DNA of 64,000 nucleotides from Isochrysis galbana. Lineage: Eukaryota > Haptophyta > Isochrysidales > Isochrysidaceae. This document shows, in pieces, positions 1-11,032 of the stretch. The notes under the pieces are model-generated. The model had not been told where the DNA came from. It searched no databases and saw only the letters and a program-made list of their open reading frames with translations. The DNA is taken from the NCBI GenBank assembly GCA_018136815.1, contig CM030940.1, forward strand, positions 3,536,833 to 3,600,832, given 5' to 3'. How positions within the stretch are numbered: position 1 is the stretch's first letter; every line of letters begins with the position of its first letter. The position numbers and the translations under genes were made by a program.

Positions 1-468
1 GGGGGTGGAGGAGGGAGGGGCAGAGGGGGGAGGAGGGAGGGAGGGGGGAGGGAGGGAGGGAGGGAGACGGTGTGGGAAGGAGGAAGAGATGGAGAGACGG
101 GGAAGAGGAGGAGAGAAAGGGAGGGTGAGCGAGATGGGGAGGGGAGGAAGGGGCTGCCTGCACTTTGCGCGAGGAGAGGGACGAAGGGTGAGAGAGGTGC
201 TGAGAGTGGGCTGACGTGGGAAGGTAGCCAGGAAGATGTAACGAGATGGACAGAAAGGGAGGGAGAGAATGGGTTTGAAGTAGCAACGAAGTTTAGCTGC
301 CCATGTTCAGTTGTCGAGTGGGTGCATGCGGTAGGTCGACCCTGCGCAACATCACCTGAACTGGACGGCTCATCGCTTTGCTACCCTTGCACATCGCCGT
401 CTCGGAGCTGAAGCCTCTTGCTTGATGCCTCCTTCCTCTTTCCCATCTTCACGCCGCTCTCCCTTCAG
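1..468. other. G/A-rich low-complexity sequence upstream of the CIPK exon
   Basis: Bases 1-120 are gggagg-type purine repeats. The rest is likely intron of the CIPK gene. I see no glycine-loop exon here. Confidence 0.5.
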
Positions 469-2386
469 GGTCAAGTATGCCCTCAACACCGAGACGGGCG
501 AAAATGTCGCGATTAAGATCCTGGATAAGGACAAGATTGCGCGGCAGGGTATGGGCGAGCAGATCAAGAAGGAGATCGCTGTGATGAAAATGGTTAAGCA
601 GACCCATGTGGTGAACCTACTCGAAGTGCTCGCCTCGCGCACGCGCATCTTCATCGTCCTTGAGCTAGTGACCGGCGGCGAGCTCTTCGACAAGATTGTG
701 CAGTGCGGGCGCTTCGACGACGCGACAGCACGGCGCTACTTCCGACAGCTCGTGTGCGGGGTGGAGTATTGCCACAGACAGGGCGTCTGCCACAGGGATC
801 TCAAGCCGGAGAATCTGTTGCTCGACGAGAATGCCACTCTTAAGATCTCGGACTTCGGGCTTTCTGCATTGTATGGCTGCGAGGGAGGCTTCGCCTCCTC
901 GACCTTGCTTCACACCACTTGCGGCACGCCCAACTATGTCGCGCCGGAGGTCCTCGCAGACAAGGGGTGAGTATCAACGTGTGTGGATGGTCTTTGTGAC
1001 GGTGTCTCGCGCGCTCGCCCGTAGTGGATTCGTACAAACCCTGACCATATGTGACCTTGGCTGCCCTGGTACTCTCGAAGGTATGACGGCTTTTCGGCAG
1101 ACGTCTGGTCGTGCGGCGTGATACTGTACGTGCTTCTCGCCGGCTTCCTCCCGTTCGAAGAGCCGACCATGCCTGCACTCTTTACTCGAATTGTGAGCGT
1201 GCGAGCCTAAACTGCAAATGGAGCAGGCTTTCGTGCGTTCTCGCCTTGGCGTCATTGTCTCTCGTCCTCCTCGCCAAACAAAAACAGCTATGACACGGAT
1301 TGCCTATCACACGGCCGTTGCCCATCAAGCTATCCTTACGCTGAAATATTCCACACCCGTAGGTGCGAGCCGACTTCTCTTACCCGGAGTGGTTCTCTCC
1401 TTCCGTCAAAAAACTCATCTCGAGCATCCTCGTTGTCGAACCCACCAAGCGTGCCACTCTGGCACAAATCAAGACTTCGGAATGGTTCATTGAAGGTGGC
1501 TTTCAGGTGAAGCCTACTGCACAGCTCGCACGAGTACGACCACCATTGCTCCTTGCAGATAATCCCGGATTGGCCCAAATGCTATCTGTGTATGGCTTCT
1601 CTGAATGCATGCTCGAGTACAGCTAAACGGCTGTCGCCTGCCCTCCTGATCCTTGTCAGGAATCTGACATAAGCGTGGACGTCGATCGGAATCTCCTAGT
1701 CGATGATGCTGATTTTATGGACCTCCCAATTGACGAATATGACGATGACGTCCCGCTCGCGCAGTCCATACTCAACTCTCAGACTGTGACTGTCCGCGCG
1801 CCACCCATGATGAATGCTTTTGAGCTTGTGGCCATGTGTGGCGGCTTGGACTTAACGCCACAGCTAAACGATGGCGCTGCTGCAATTCGTCGGTACACCC
1901 GTTTCCACTCGACACTACCAGCCTCCGAGGTTCTCTTCCGATTGAGCACCGCGCTCCGTGATGCCAATATCCCGCACACGACGCACCCAGCAGCCTTCAA
2001 AGTCAAAGTGCAGACAGGAGGTGATCGTGGCCCTCTTCGTTGTACAATACAGGTGAGCTCAAAGCTTGATCCCCCCAAGGGTACCAGGGCATCATTGGCA
2101 AACCGAAGGAAGGAAGCTTGCGGCTTGCCACTGCACGGCCTGCATGTTTGATCAACACCATGCTTGATCAACACAAAATTGGCCTCGTTCTTTCTTTCTG
2201 GTCACGAGACATGAACCGCTCATTGTGCAGGTTTTCGCGGTAGCACCGGGGCTGCACCTAGTGGACTGGCGACGAGGGGCTGGCGACGCTGTCGTCTTTC
2301 GAAAGTTCTATGAAGTCATGCGGGAACAGCTGCAAGACCTTGTGGCTGAGGGGAAGTTGGCCAACAAGTGTTATAACGGAAAGTGA
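469..2386 (+). CDS. CBL-interacting protein kinase (CIPK/SnRK3 type), 5' partial
   Basis: Ser/Thr kinase of the CIPK family, which in plants is activated by calcium-loaded calcineurin B-like proteins. My model has five exons, 469-966, 1081-1192, 1363-1506, 1660-2052 and 2231-2386, all with GT-AG borders and compatible phases, giving about 433 residues. The kinase domain shows the VAIK lysine, the [12 protein letters not shown] catalytic loop, DFG, and [12 protein letters not shown] in the activation segment. Exon 4 carries [15 protein letters not shown], a near-canonical NAF motif (CBL docking and autoinhibition), and the C-terminus resembles the PPI/KA1-like tail. The first visible exon opens after a cag acceptor in phase 2, just past where the glycine-rich loop should end. 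I could not find that loop in bases 1-468, so exon 1 is probably upstream of the window. The NAF motif makes CIPK much more likely than generic SnRK1 or CaMK. Confidence 0.9.
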
Positions 2387-2967
2387 AGAAGAAGCGATTC
2401 GAGCTTGAGCGAGGGGCGCACACATGGCATTGGGGCATTGCAACACACCGAGGCCGTTTCGCCGAGTATTGGGGGTGCTCATTGCATTTGAGCGTAGGGC
2501 GCGCAGGTTGTCTACTATCACTTGCTGTCACTAGCGGGACAGGGCTCGCCGAATTTCCCTCTCCTAGTATAGCGTTGCCGTAGCAGCTCATCTGCAAGAC
2601 GTAATGTGAGTATGGCCTCACAAGAAGGTGCAACCTGAGGTTGCTGTTTTGCTACGCTGATAGGCAGCTGACTTTATAGTCGGTTGCGCACCCCCTATTC
2701 GTATTCGTATAATATGGGTCAATGGGAGGGCTGCCTCGTGCCCTCCCCTCGTGCCTGCTGTGGGCAAGGGGGAGATAACGCTCGACTGCCGGGTTCGAAA
2801 CGGGAAGGTTGCCCACTCGGAAAACCTCGTGCCACCCGTCGTGAAACCACCAAGATAACCCCCCCCCCCGCTCCCCGCGGTTTCCCCTCGCACTCGCGCG
2901 GAAGGCCCCCTTTCCCCTTTCTTTCTCTCGCCCCGCGCGGTCCCTTGTGCTTTTTCGGATGAGGGAT

Positions 2968-3095
2968 GGCCTCAACCTACTTTTATAAGTAGGGGTCAAT
3001 GGGGGCCTCGTGCCCCCCTCCCTCCATCGCAGACACCCCCCCACCCCTCCCCCCCTTGGGTGGGCCTGCACCTACACAACCATCCTCGGCCCCTG
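2968..3095 (+). repeat. Dispersed GC-hairpin repeat, copy 1
   Basis: It matches about 120 bp at 56861-56980. Both begin with acctacttttataagtag, then ggggtcaatgggggcctcg and gcccccct, followed by a ccatcgc.gacacccc block. An inverted partial relative lies at 16840-16980. The self-complementary gggggc/gccccc pairs would form a hairpin. Confidence 0.7.
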
Positions 3096-4469
3096 CCTTC
3101 TGGCTTCTGCTTCTGGCAGGGCGGCTGAGCTTTCAATACAACACCCCAGACTCCCAGTGGGCGCGCGCTGCGCGCCGCACGCATTCGCTTGCATTGGCCC
3201 CCAATTGTAGCTGACTTCCCCCACCATCATATCCCCGGGAGTCCGCAGCGCGAGCCCCGGCGGCGGTAAGAGAGCGGCGCGCCGCGCGGCCAACATCGCG
3301 CTAGCTACGCGGTACGCGCCATCACAAGATGATTAAAAGATACCTAGGGCTAGGGGACCACTGCCACACAAGGCACACTAATTAATGGTGTGCTAGCCGT
3401 GAATCTTCAGATCTTCTTTTTTCTCTTTTTCTGAGCCTAGTGGCACGTGCGCTCGGGATGGCGGAAAGACTCGCCTAAACGCAAACGCAAGCCAAATTCC
3501 CCGACACAGGCCCACGACACACAAACCCTCAGAAGGCGTAGGAGGGAGTGGATGGAGAACTAGACCTCCGGGGACCGGTCCGCCCACGACCGGAAGCCCC
3601 ATACACCGTACACCGAGCCCCTAAGTCCTAAGTAGTAGAGCACGAGGGGGAGGGGGCGAGCGGGCGAGCCGCAAGGCAAGTGTGAGGAGTGGTAAGGGAA
3701 GTGGACGAGGCTACGAGATAGATGTGCGGGGCCGCGCGTGTGGCGAGAATATTTAAAAAACCTTTTAATATTCTTACCGCACTCGTGGCGAATGGAACCA
3801 CTACCTACCTACTACACGTAGCACATAGCATACTTTCTACACCCCCACACCCGCCCCACTCCCCCACTCCCCCGGCCCTTCTCCCCCCGTCATCGAGCGG
3901 CTCCCCCCGTACACTACTAGGGACTAGGGGGAGTGGGAGTGGGGTGAATGAATGGCTTAGTTAGATAAGGTCCGGTGGCCCGCGCCCCCCCCCCCCGGTG
4001 ATCCGTTCCCCCTTCCTCCTATGCCTATGCCTCCCGGGCTGGCGGCGGACTCTGTCTCGACTTATCCTGTAAACTGTAAACAAACGCGAGACTAACCGAT
4101 TTTTTTAGTGGGCGGAGCTCTCGCTCACGCCCACCCCCTTCTCCGCGCTCTCCCCTCTCCTGCGGCACGCGCGATGGCGCGCCTGCGGCAGGCCTCCAGC
4201 TGCCCTCTGGCGACCCCTGGAGGCTTCTGGAGGCCAGCTCAGGGGGCAAAGGAGGGGCTGGGGCTGGGCCCTGGCCTCCCCTGCCTCTCCCTCGCCGGCG
4301 CGCCGCCTGAGTGAGCCTCAGGGGCCCCCACGCTGCGTTGCACTTGTCCGCTTGTTGACCAGGGGGGGAGGGGGGGTTGGAGCGATGGGCTGGCCACGAT
4401 GGGCTAGAACGAGCGAACCAGGCGAGCCTGTCAGTGGAAGAGTGGGTTAGCAGGGCAGTGTGCTCCTGG

Positions 4470-4585
4470 CAAGCCATCAGGCATGCCAGGAGGATGGGTG
4501 GTTTCCTCCCCACGGCAGGGGAGGAGTGGAGAGAGGGGGGAGATCGTGCCCCCCCATGTGTGAACCAAGTATAAACTTAGTTGTG
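4470..4585 (-). repeat. Dispersed repeat with conserved CAACTAAGTTTATACTTGGTT end
   Basis: The reverse complement matches about 110 bp at 37903-38010, including aactaagtttatacttggtt, a gcacga hairpin, and a ctctctccactcctcccc tail followed by a second hairpin. The first 20 or so bases recur at 61886-61907. It may be the terminal part of a MITE-like element; the other end was not identified. Confidence 0.65.
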
Positions 4586-5238
4586 TGGCGAGAATTTAAG
4601 AAGTTTTTTTTTAGTGAACCGTCACGCACCACACGTTGGCAAGCGCAGCGCCCTGCAGCCCGCAGCGACTGGCAGCATAGGATAGAGGCGCGCGTCCGAT
4701 GGCCTATGGCGCGTTGTGTTGTAGATGGGCCAAGGGCGCCAAAGTGCTGTTGTTGCGGCATGGTCTGTCACATCAATATCGATACAATCCACAAAGACAA
4801 TCCGTGCATGTTACATGATGCGAATACTGATCCACAAAGCATGACGCCGCCTAACGCCGCCATCTCAATCAACGGGCTAAGTGCAAAGTTGAGAGTCTTG
4901 TTTCGTGCACACATAATAAGCGGTCCGAGCGACTCGGCCGATTCCCAAGTGTGCCCAGCACGCTTGCTTGGCCACACGGAGTATCAAATCCATGGCAGAG
5001 CAACCCGCGCACGCAAGGGTGAGTGGTGCGGCCGCGTGGTTGCTGTCAAGGGCTGGATCTGCGACAATCCATCCTCGCGGCCGGCAGGCCATGGGAAAAC
5101 GATGAGACATCTGCGGCTCAGGAAGCGCCCTGCACCCGAGGAAAATCGACAGAGGTAAACGCTCAATCGTTCAGTAGTCATCATCCCCGTGTCCAACCAG
5201 GCGAACCACCATTGCTCGGTGGCGCGCTCTCCCTAGCG

Positions 5239-6198
5239 TCATACAGTGTGCTGCATCGCAGCACGGATTGCATTGGCGGTTGGCACGTCACATTTCCCTG
5301 CTGGCCAGTGGATGGCATCTGGGTGGTGTGTCCCCTCGTCGCGGATGGTGTCGACAGGGCGTCGCGCCTCACTGTCAGAAGCTACATGTACAGAATGGTT
5401 CCAGTCGCGCGAGCCGCGAGCAGTCGTGACATTGTGCCTATGCTGAGCGTGGTGTACGAGCGAGAGGGCGATGCAGAATGCCTGGTAGGCGGAGAGCGGA
5501 TGCGAGTACTGTACAGAGAGCGCGGTGTTGGCCTGCACTGCGCGGAATACGACGACGTGCTCACCGGCTCCCTCCCCGTCTGCCGATGGCAGTGAGAGCT
5601 CAACGCATCCTCCGTTTTTTGTGGAACAGTTCCCTGAGAGCGCACAGATATGCTCCCGCGCGCGGCCCGCAAGGAAGCGAGCAATGATCCCATCCTCGTC
5701 GGGCCTGAGCACACGAAACTGCGCCGCTGCGCCCGAAGACAATACACGGGGCATCAGGACCGATATCTTGCTGCCCTTCCCACCCGTCCCGCCAATGCAT
5801 ACGGCGCCGAGCTCGCGTGGGTAAGAGTAGAAGTTGGAAGGGTCGTCGCAGAGCGTGTAACGCGTGCAGTCAGCAGAGCACTTGAGCTGGGCGCAGAAGG
5901 CTCCGATTTGGGCGGCCTCCGTGGGCGTCATTCGGACGCGGTACTCGTATCCCCCGTCGTGCGTCCGGTGGCGGAAGGCGGAGAAAGCAAAGGCAGACGA
6001 GGAGGCGGTGGCAATGGTGAAGTCGTACCTCGGCGGCCCTGTGGTCGCAGTCTCCATTACGGCGTGTACGGAGCCGGCGGTGGGGAGCGTGGGGTTGACG
6101 AGCATCTCGACGGGCGTTGCCGACTCGGCGAGGGCGAGCGCGCGCGCCAGGTCGACGCGCGTGGAGGGGTGGAGGCAGGGGAGGTCCTCTCTCCCCAT
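5239..6198 (-). CDS. Divergent Tubby-like (Tub C-terminal domain) protein
   Basis: Single open frame of 319 residues with the order of signatures of a Tub domain. An early strand pair (FAFSAFRHRTHDGGYEYRVRM) is followed by FYSYPRELGAVCI, matching the family's YPRELAAVVYE, then by GGKGSKISVLMP in place of GFKGPRKMTVIIP. The last is YSHPLSAYQAFCIALSL, matching YPLCALQAFAIALSS. Tubby domains fold as a beta barrel around a hydrophobic helix and bind phosphoinositides at membranes. Typical family members end soon after the last motif, whereas this frame runs about 70 residues further with no recognisable content. A donor-like gt shortly after the last motif suggests an unrecognised intron or a different 3' end. 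The ATG at 6198 is the first in frame after low-complexity DNA; an upstream exon is possible. The family call rests on motif order, not on a search. Confidence 0.65.
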   Translation of the reverse strand: MGREDLPCLHPSTRVDLARALALAESATPVEMLVNPTLPTAGSVHAVMETATTGPPRYDFTIATASSSAFAFSAFRHRTHDGGYEYRVRMTPTEAAQIGAFCAQLKCSADCTRYTLCDDPSNFYSYPRELGAVCIGGTGGKGSKISVLMPRVLSSGAAAQFRVLRPDEDGIIARFLAGRAREHICALSGNCSTKNGGCVELSLPSADGEGAGEHVVVFRAVQANTALSVQYSHPLSAYQAFCIALSLVHHAQHRHNVTTARGSRDWNHSVHVASDSEARRPVDTIRDEGTHHPDAIHWPAGKCDVPTANAIRAAMQHTV

Positions 6199-6943
6199 GC
6201 AGGAGGCTGTGCGTGTCTTGCAACTCTCTCTCTCTGCCGCAGGGAGCCCGTCACGGTTCCTATGGAAAGTTCACGCGTGGAAAGAGTAGAGAGGGAAGAG
6301 GAAGAGAGGAGAGAGGCGCGGGGGGCGGCCGCGGGGCTGGGCGAGAGAGAGGAGGGAGTGGAGAGTGAGGACGGAGATTGGGGGCCTGCTTCCCGTTCAT
6401 CTTCCTACTGTTGAAGACTCTCTCCGCAGAGAGGAAGGAAGCCGATCGAGGGGATGAGAGGAGAGAGAGAGAGACCAGGAAAAACAACGGGACGGGCACA
6501 CACGGCCAGAGGAGGCGAGGGCGCGTGGGGTGGGGGGTGGGAAGCGCTCGAGGAAGGAAAGGGCTGTTTCGATGAAAGAAGTCGTTGGGCAGCCGGCGGG
6601 GAGCGTCGACGACGACGACGGGCGGTTGGCGGGCGACGGTGCTTGACGAAGCCGTGGGGGGGGGGGGGGGAAGGGGGCGGCGAGATCTCCCTTCCCTTCC
6701 GCCCCCCCCCCCCCCCCCCGCCCTTGCAGACCCTCGCGAGAGCGCCCGCCGTCCGGCGGCGCTCGTCGGCCCAATGGGGGGCGGAGGAAGGGAAGTGTGG
6801 GTTCGAGACGAGGGGGCGGGGGGGGGAGAGAAGACGGCGGCGGGTGTGAAGAGGATCGCGCGGGGGGGGGCGGGGCACACATCAATCAAGGCGGGCAACG
6901 CCGCGAGAAGCGCCCGCTGTCCGCGAGGGGGGGGGGGGGGGCG

Positions 6944-6980
<37 letters not shown>

Positions 6981-7631
6981 AGTGGAGGCGGCGGCGGGCG
7001 CACGGGCGGCGAGGGGGCGGCGGGCGCTCGCGCGCACTCATCGCGGGGGTTAGTTTTGTTAGAGAGATAGATGCGTCAGACTCGACTGACCGCCGTCGCC
7101 GTGGGTTTTCTTGTTGGCCGTCGCCGCCCGCCCCCCCCCCCCCCGCCCCCTCCCGCGACCGGAAGCGCCGACCCGACCGGCACGCCGACAAGGATAGATG
7201 TGCAGACTCGCGTCGAGCAGGCCGTCCAGACCGGACGACCAGCCAGCCCGTGGCGGTACGGCCCCTTATGCTGCTCGACGCCCGACCGAGCCAGCCGTCC
7301 ACACAACAATGAATGAGCCACCACTCTGTCACTGGGGCCGGGCTAAGCAAGCGCAGCTAGAAAACAAGTGTGGAATGAAGCTGCGACATGCCCTGGTGTC
7401 CGACGGCCTCAATCGGCGCGAGAAGACAAGCTGGCATGACCATGGGGTGAATCGGTTGGGCCTTCGGAGCTTCTGGCCTCGAGTGCGTGCAGTACCTCGG
7501 CGATTTGCCTCTCCTGCACCAAGGGGGACGGGACAGGTGCGACGGGTGACGAGCGCGATAGTATTGGCAACGCCGCAGCGTGGGCGCGCGCTCACAGCTC
7601 AACGACTGCACATGAAGTTGGAAATGAGATC
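6199..7631. other. Low-complexity spacer between two minus-strand genes
   Basis: It contains G- and C-homopolymers and a (GA)n tract at about 6949-6974. The long frames on both strands are proline/arginine/glycine-rich products of the composition. It presumably includes the promoter of the Tubby-like gene, but no specific motif stands out. Confidence 0.5.
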
Positions 7632-10059
7632 TCAGCGAGAGCTGCTCACCTGGAGGCCTGCGTGCGCCGCGGGGGTGCGTATCGCATGCATTTCATCCTT
7701 AGCAGCATGCTGCGCAATACGCCGAGAAATGGCGTGCGAGTCGTACTCGTACTCGTGTGTCACTTCACGCAACACTTCGACCTGAGGGGTTTCCGACAGC
7801 CAGTGCTCAATAGAGGCGGCGAGAAAAGCATCTTACAACGCCACCAGCATGAGTGCCCCACAACAAAACGTTGTGCGCTCGGGAGATCATGTCCGTCTTA
7901 GGCAGTGCGCGCCCCAACCGCGCTAACTCCGAGCCCCCACTGTTCTGGGCACACCATCGGCGGGAAGTTGAGCGCGGTCTCCTGCGACTCCGCCTCGACC
8001 TCGAGGATGGCGACATGCCGCGCGCCATGAAACGAGTTGAGCTCCCAATACATGTTGCCTACCGATGCGAAACAAAGGCCAAGCAAAGTGCGGTCAGCCC
8101 TCGCTCGATGTGTCGGAGAGTGCAAGGGCAAAGGGAAGGGCGCGGCTTGCAGAGGTGATGAACACTCCCACCCCACGTGAAGCAGACGAGAGTCTTCTGG
8201 ATTGACGCGCAGGCGGGGTCCGCCTGCTGTGTGAGGAGCTGCAAGTACTCGCGGCCCGTGATCATTCGCTCAATCGGAGCTGCCGCCGAGGGCGCGTCGC
8301 GGCCAGCGCACGAGCCAGCGCCCCCCGAAGCTGCCACACGGGATGGGTCAAGGTTGTTGTCAGCCGCCAACCACACCGACACACCCAGCACGAACGTCCC
8401 TGGCCCGGGAGCGCGCACCGTTGTCCCCGTCGAGGATCCAGTGCTGGTGTTTGAAGGAGACGTTTGTGCCCTGCTGGCGACGACGGATGCGGCAACGCTC
8501 CGAGGATTTGGTTGAAAAGAGATACGTGCTTTCTATGTCAAACGTCTCGAGCCTGCGAGCGAATGAGGCGGCATGTGCAAGGTGGCATTGCAGAGGAATG
8601 CCGAACATGGCAGTATGTGCTGGGAGCTTCCCCACGCTGGCTCATATTCCATGACAACAACAGCCACGGTTTGCCACAGAGTTCCAGGCCATGATCGGAA
8701 GGAAGGCCTCGCCTACTCTTCAAGGTCAGGGGATATAGTGACCAAGTTGCATGAACGAACCTAGAAACGTGCTTGCGGATCTCTGCATCCGTCGGCATGC
8801 GCCTCAAGAGAAATTTACGATGGCTTGCCTGCACGCGGGCCGACGACACGTGTGAGCTGGGACAGACTGAGCGCAATGGAGACCATAGGGTGCGCAACAA
8901 TACCTTCGGGCCCGGGACACCGACCATTGTGGCAATACGTGCAACCGCGCGCCGAATCTTCTCATCAAATGAAGCCCTAAGACAGATCCATGTGAAATGG
9001 GAGAGGTCGAATTATTGGGAACCGAGCGGTCGTGAGCGGCCAGCCGCTGCACCGCTGTGCGTGCGCAGTCAGCCGAGGGTCGAGCCCTTTGTGCGAATCC
9101 AGGCCTTCGGTAGGCGTGCTCACGAGCTGTAATTGTCAATAATGTAGAGGTGCTCGTGGCCAATCCAGCAGTCGAGTGTGCGGCGGTCCATCTCGATGGC
9201 CTGTTCCACTGTTTCTGTTCGCGTGCCATTATTCTCGAGGGTGTAGAAGGACTTCGCGCCGTCGGCTGCGGTCACCATGTGCACCACTGCGTCGTATCGC
9301 TGCATGGGATCACAGTGACGAGTGGGTTCAAGCGGGACCGGAACCGAGTCGCACCTGTGCCACGCCCGCACTTCCTCGCATGTCACCTGGTCGCGCAGCA
9401 TCACAGGAGTCATCTGGAGCTCCTCGAGCAAGAGCTCCCACTGCTCATTCGACATGTATGCCTTGCCTGAGAACGCAGAAGCGAATGCAGTGAGCACAGG
9501 CAAGCTAGTGAGATGCCATGCATCGGGCTGCGGGACAATCTCGAAATGTACCGTCCATGAGGCCCCGGTCGCAGATGACGACGGCGGGTCGGCCGGTGCC
9601 GCGCGCAAGACTGGTGAAGGCCTCTTCCAGCTCGCGCTGCACCCGCAGTAGGTGCTTCTGAAAGGCGAAAGCGGATGCTTCGCTGGACGGGAGTGGCACG
9701 CCTCCTGAGAAGAGCATCGTGGCGGTCTCAGGCACGGTGACAACGAGGAAGCCGAACTCCTCGAGGCGAGCTTTGATTCGAGCGAGCGCAGTGGTCTTGC
9801 CCCCGCACGGCCCGCCCGTGAGCACCACGCGGTACAGTGGCTCGCTCAGGCCGTCCGCAGCGGCGCCTCGCTCTCTCAGCCGAGAGAGCTGAGCGTCCTT
9901 CATGCGGAGAGCAGCCTGCAGCTGGCTGATCGAAGCCTGCAGCGCATCGTGCCGTGCGCGCTCGCGCCGGCGTGAACGCACCGTCCAGAACGCCAGCGCT
10001 ACGCCGCAGCAGCCCGCGAGCGCGGCGGCGACGAGCGCGGAGGAGGGGACGGAGGGCAT
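7632..10059 (-). CDS. TRPL translocation defect protein 14-like: P-loop NTPase plus CYTH-like domain
   Basis: Eight exons on the minus strand in my model: 10059-9552, 9466-9124, 8976-8904, 8828-8761, 8552-8419, 8279-8172, 8058-7955 and 7781-7632. All have GT-AG borders and matching phases, giving about 495 residues, close to the animal protein TTD14. The order is an N-terminal hydrophobic anchor (about residues 7-25), a short coiled coil, the Walker A GGPCGGKTT, VICDRGLMDG, a YDAVVHMVTAADGAKSFYTLENN segment (here split by no intron) and GHEHLYIIDN. A CYTH-like half follows, with RKFLLRRMPTDAEI, ITGREYLQLLTQQADP, VCFTW and a final REVT...HAISRR segment. In flies TTD14 binds GTP and phosphoinositide and supports TRPL trafficking; the algal role is unknown. 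The final CAG at 7650 is followed by a good donor (gtgagc), so an extra 3' exon is possible instead of the stop at 7632. Confidence 0.85.
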
Positions 10060-10383
10060 CGCGGGGCGCGCGCGGCAGGGCGATTGGCTGGCCGGGAAGG
10101 GGGGGGGGGTTCCGTAGGTTTATAAGTAGTAGTAGTACTACACTTGGGGCGGGTTGCCTCGGCGTTGGTTACTCATGATGCCGTGGGAATGGGAATGAGG
10201 CCTTGGCCCTTTCGAGGGCCTTCTCCTTCTCGAGAGCGATGTCCTAGCTCCCAATACATACCAAGTGTGGATTTATGCCTTGGCAGGTGTGGCCTACGGC
10301 ATGTGTGCGGAGTGCGGAGAGGCAATGCCTGTGACCTGTGATGGTGAAACTATGCCCAGGTCCAGGTCATTTCTTATACAAAT

Positions 10384-10462
10384 TGTTTTGCAAGTTTGGG
10401 GGGCTGCTGGAGTGCGTCACAAGTTTGGGCCCTCCCTGCAAGTGGCCGCAAGTTTGGGGGCG
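10384..10462 (+). repeat. caagtttggg dispersed repeat, copy A
   Basis: Three caagtttggg units sit in 80 bp, separated by short spacers such as gtgcgtcacaagtttgggc. Related clusters lie at 16655-16770 and twice within 57070-57360, where the phrase cgcgtcacaagtttgggct is shared. Confidence 0.7.
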
Positions 10463-10725
10463 CGGTGCCCACTCTCTACGAGTATAACCCGCCATCTGCT
10501 AAGAGTATGATGACCATATATACGCCGAGGTGGTATAAGTTTATAATGGGCCGGGGGCCAGGGCCCCCCGCGCGGTATCTGAGTGTCGAGCCCCCTGCGG
10601 TACATATCTTTTTAAGAATAGTCGCGTGGCAGTACGGATCCAGATTCTTGCGACACTGGGATCTTGAATTCATACTCCTAGTGTGAAGATACCGATGGGG
10701 GCGAGCGAGCGGATGGTCGAGTGGA

Positions 10726-10870
10726 CTTGGCCCGAGCCGACCGACTGGGCTAGGGGGTGGACCAATTTTGGTCGAGTCCTCAGTATGAGATTCGGGGCTT
10801 ATCACTGATAAGGGTGGAGGCCTCCGATCGGACTTGAGGAGGTCCGGTCGAGCGCTCGAGCGCCTAGCCC
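10726..10870 (+). repeat. Dispersed repeat shared with 58803-58985
   Basis: Both copies begin ggcccgagccgaccgact, contain tttggtcgagtc and tcactgat, and end gtcgagcgc.tgagcgccta. The 58.8-kb copy is longer because of internal insertions. No coding content seen. Confidence 0.7.
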
Positions 10871-11032
10871 AAAGACGCCGAAGCTATTTTGGCCGGGTCC
10901 GTATACCTACTGCAGTAAAGCTACGATTTTTCTGAGGTTATAATGTAGCTTAGATGGAGAAGGATAGGTTGGATAGACTACTGAGTATAGCGAGTAGATT
11001 GTGGCGAGTGTTGATGGATCTGAAAGAGGCAC

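Larger units (their letters stand above)
2387..5238. other. Gene-poor intergenic region with GC hairpins and dispersed repeats
   Basis: No open frame here looks like a protein. The stretch holds G- and C-runs, two copies of a GC-hairpin dispersed repeat (annotated separately) and a weaker third copy near 2705-2745. There are T-runs after the phrase tgtggcgagaat near 3740 and 4587. Confidence 0.55.
10060..11032. other. Intergenic region made largely of dispersed repeats
   Basis: No gene recognised. It contains a caagtttggg cluster (10384-10462), a hairpin around 10550-10570 (gccgggggccagggcccccc) and a second dispersed repeat (10726-10870), described separately. Confidence 0.55.

Noticed and set aside
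2785-2820. tRNA-like B box (gggttcgaaac)
   Set aside because: No matching A box, T-stem pairing of only about three base pairs and no acceptor stem.
6260-7003. Proline-rich 247-residue minus frame
   Set aside because: Composition of C-runs and GA repeats; overlapping open frames on both strands, no domain.
8761-8775. GC donor for the intron after exon 4 of the TTD14-like gene
   Set aside because: A GT donor a few bases further (tctag|gttcgt) keeps the frame equally well, so no unusual splice site is needed.
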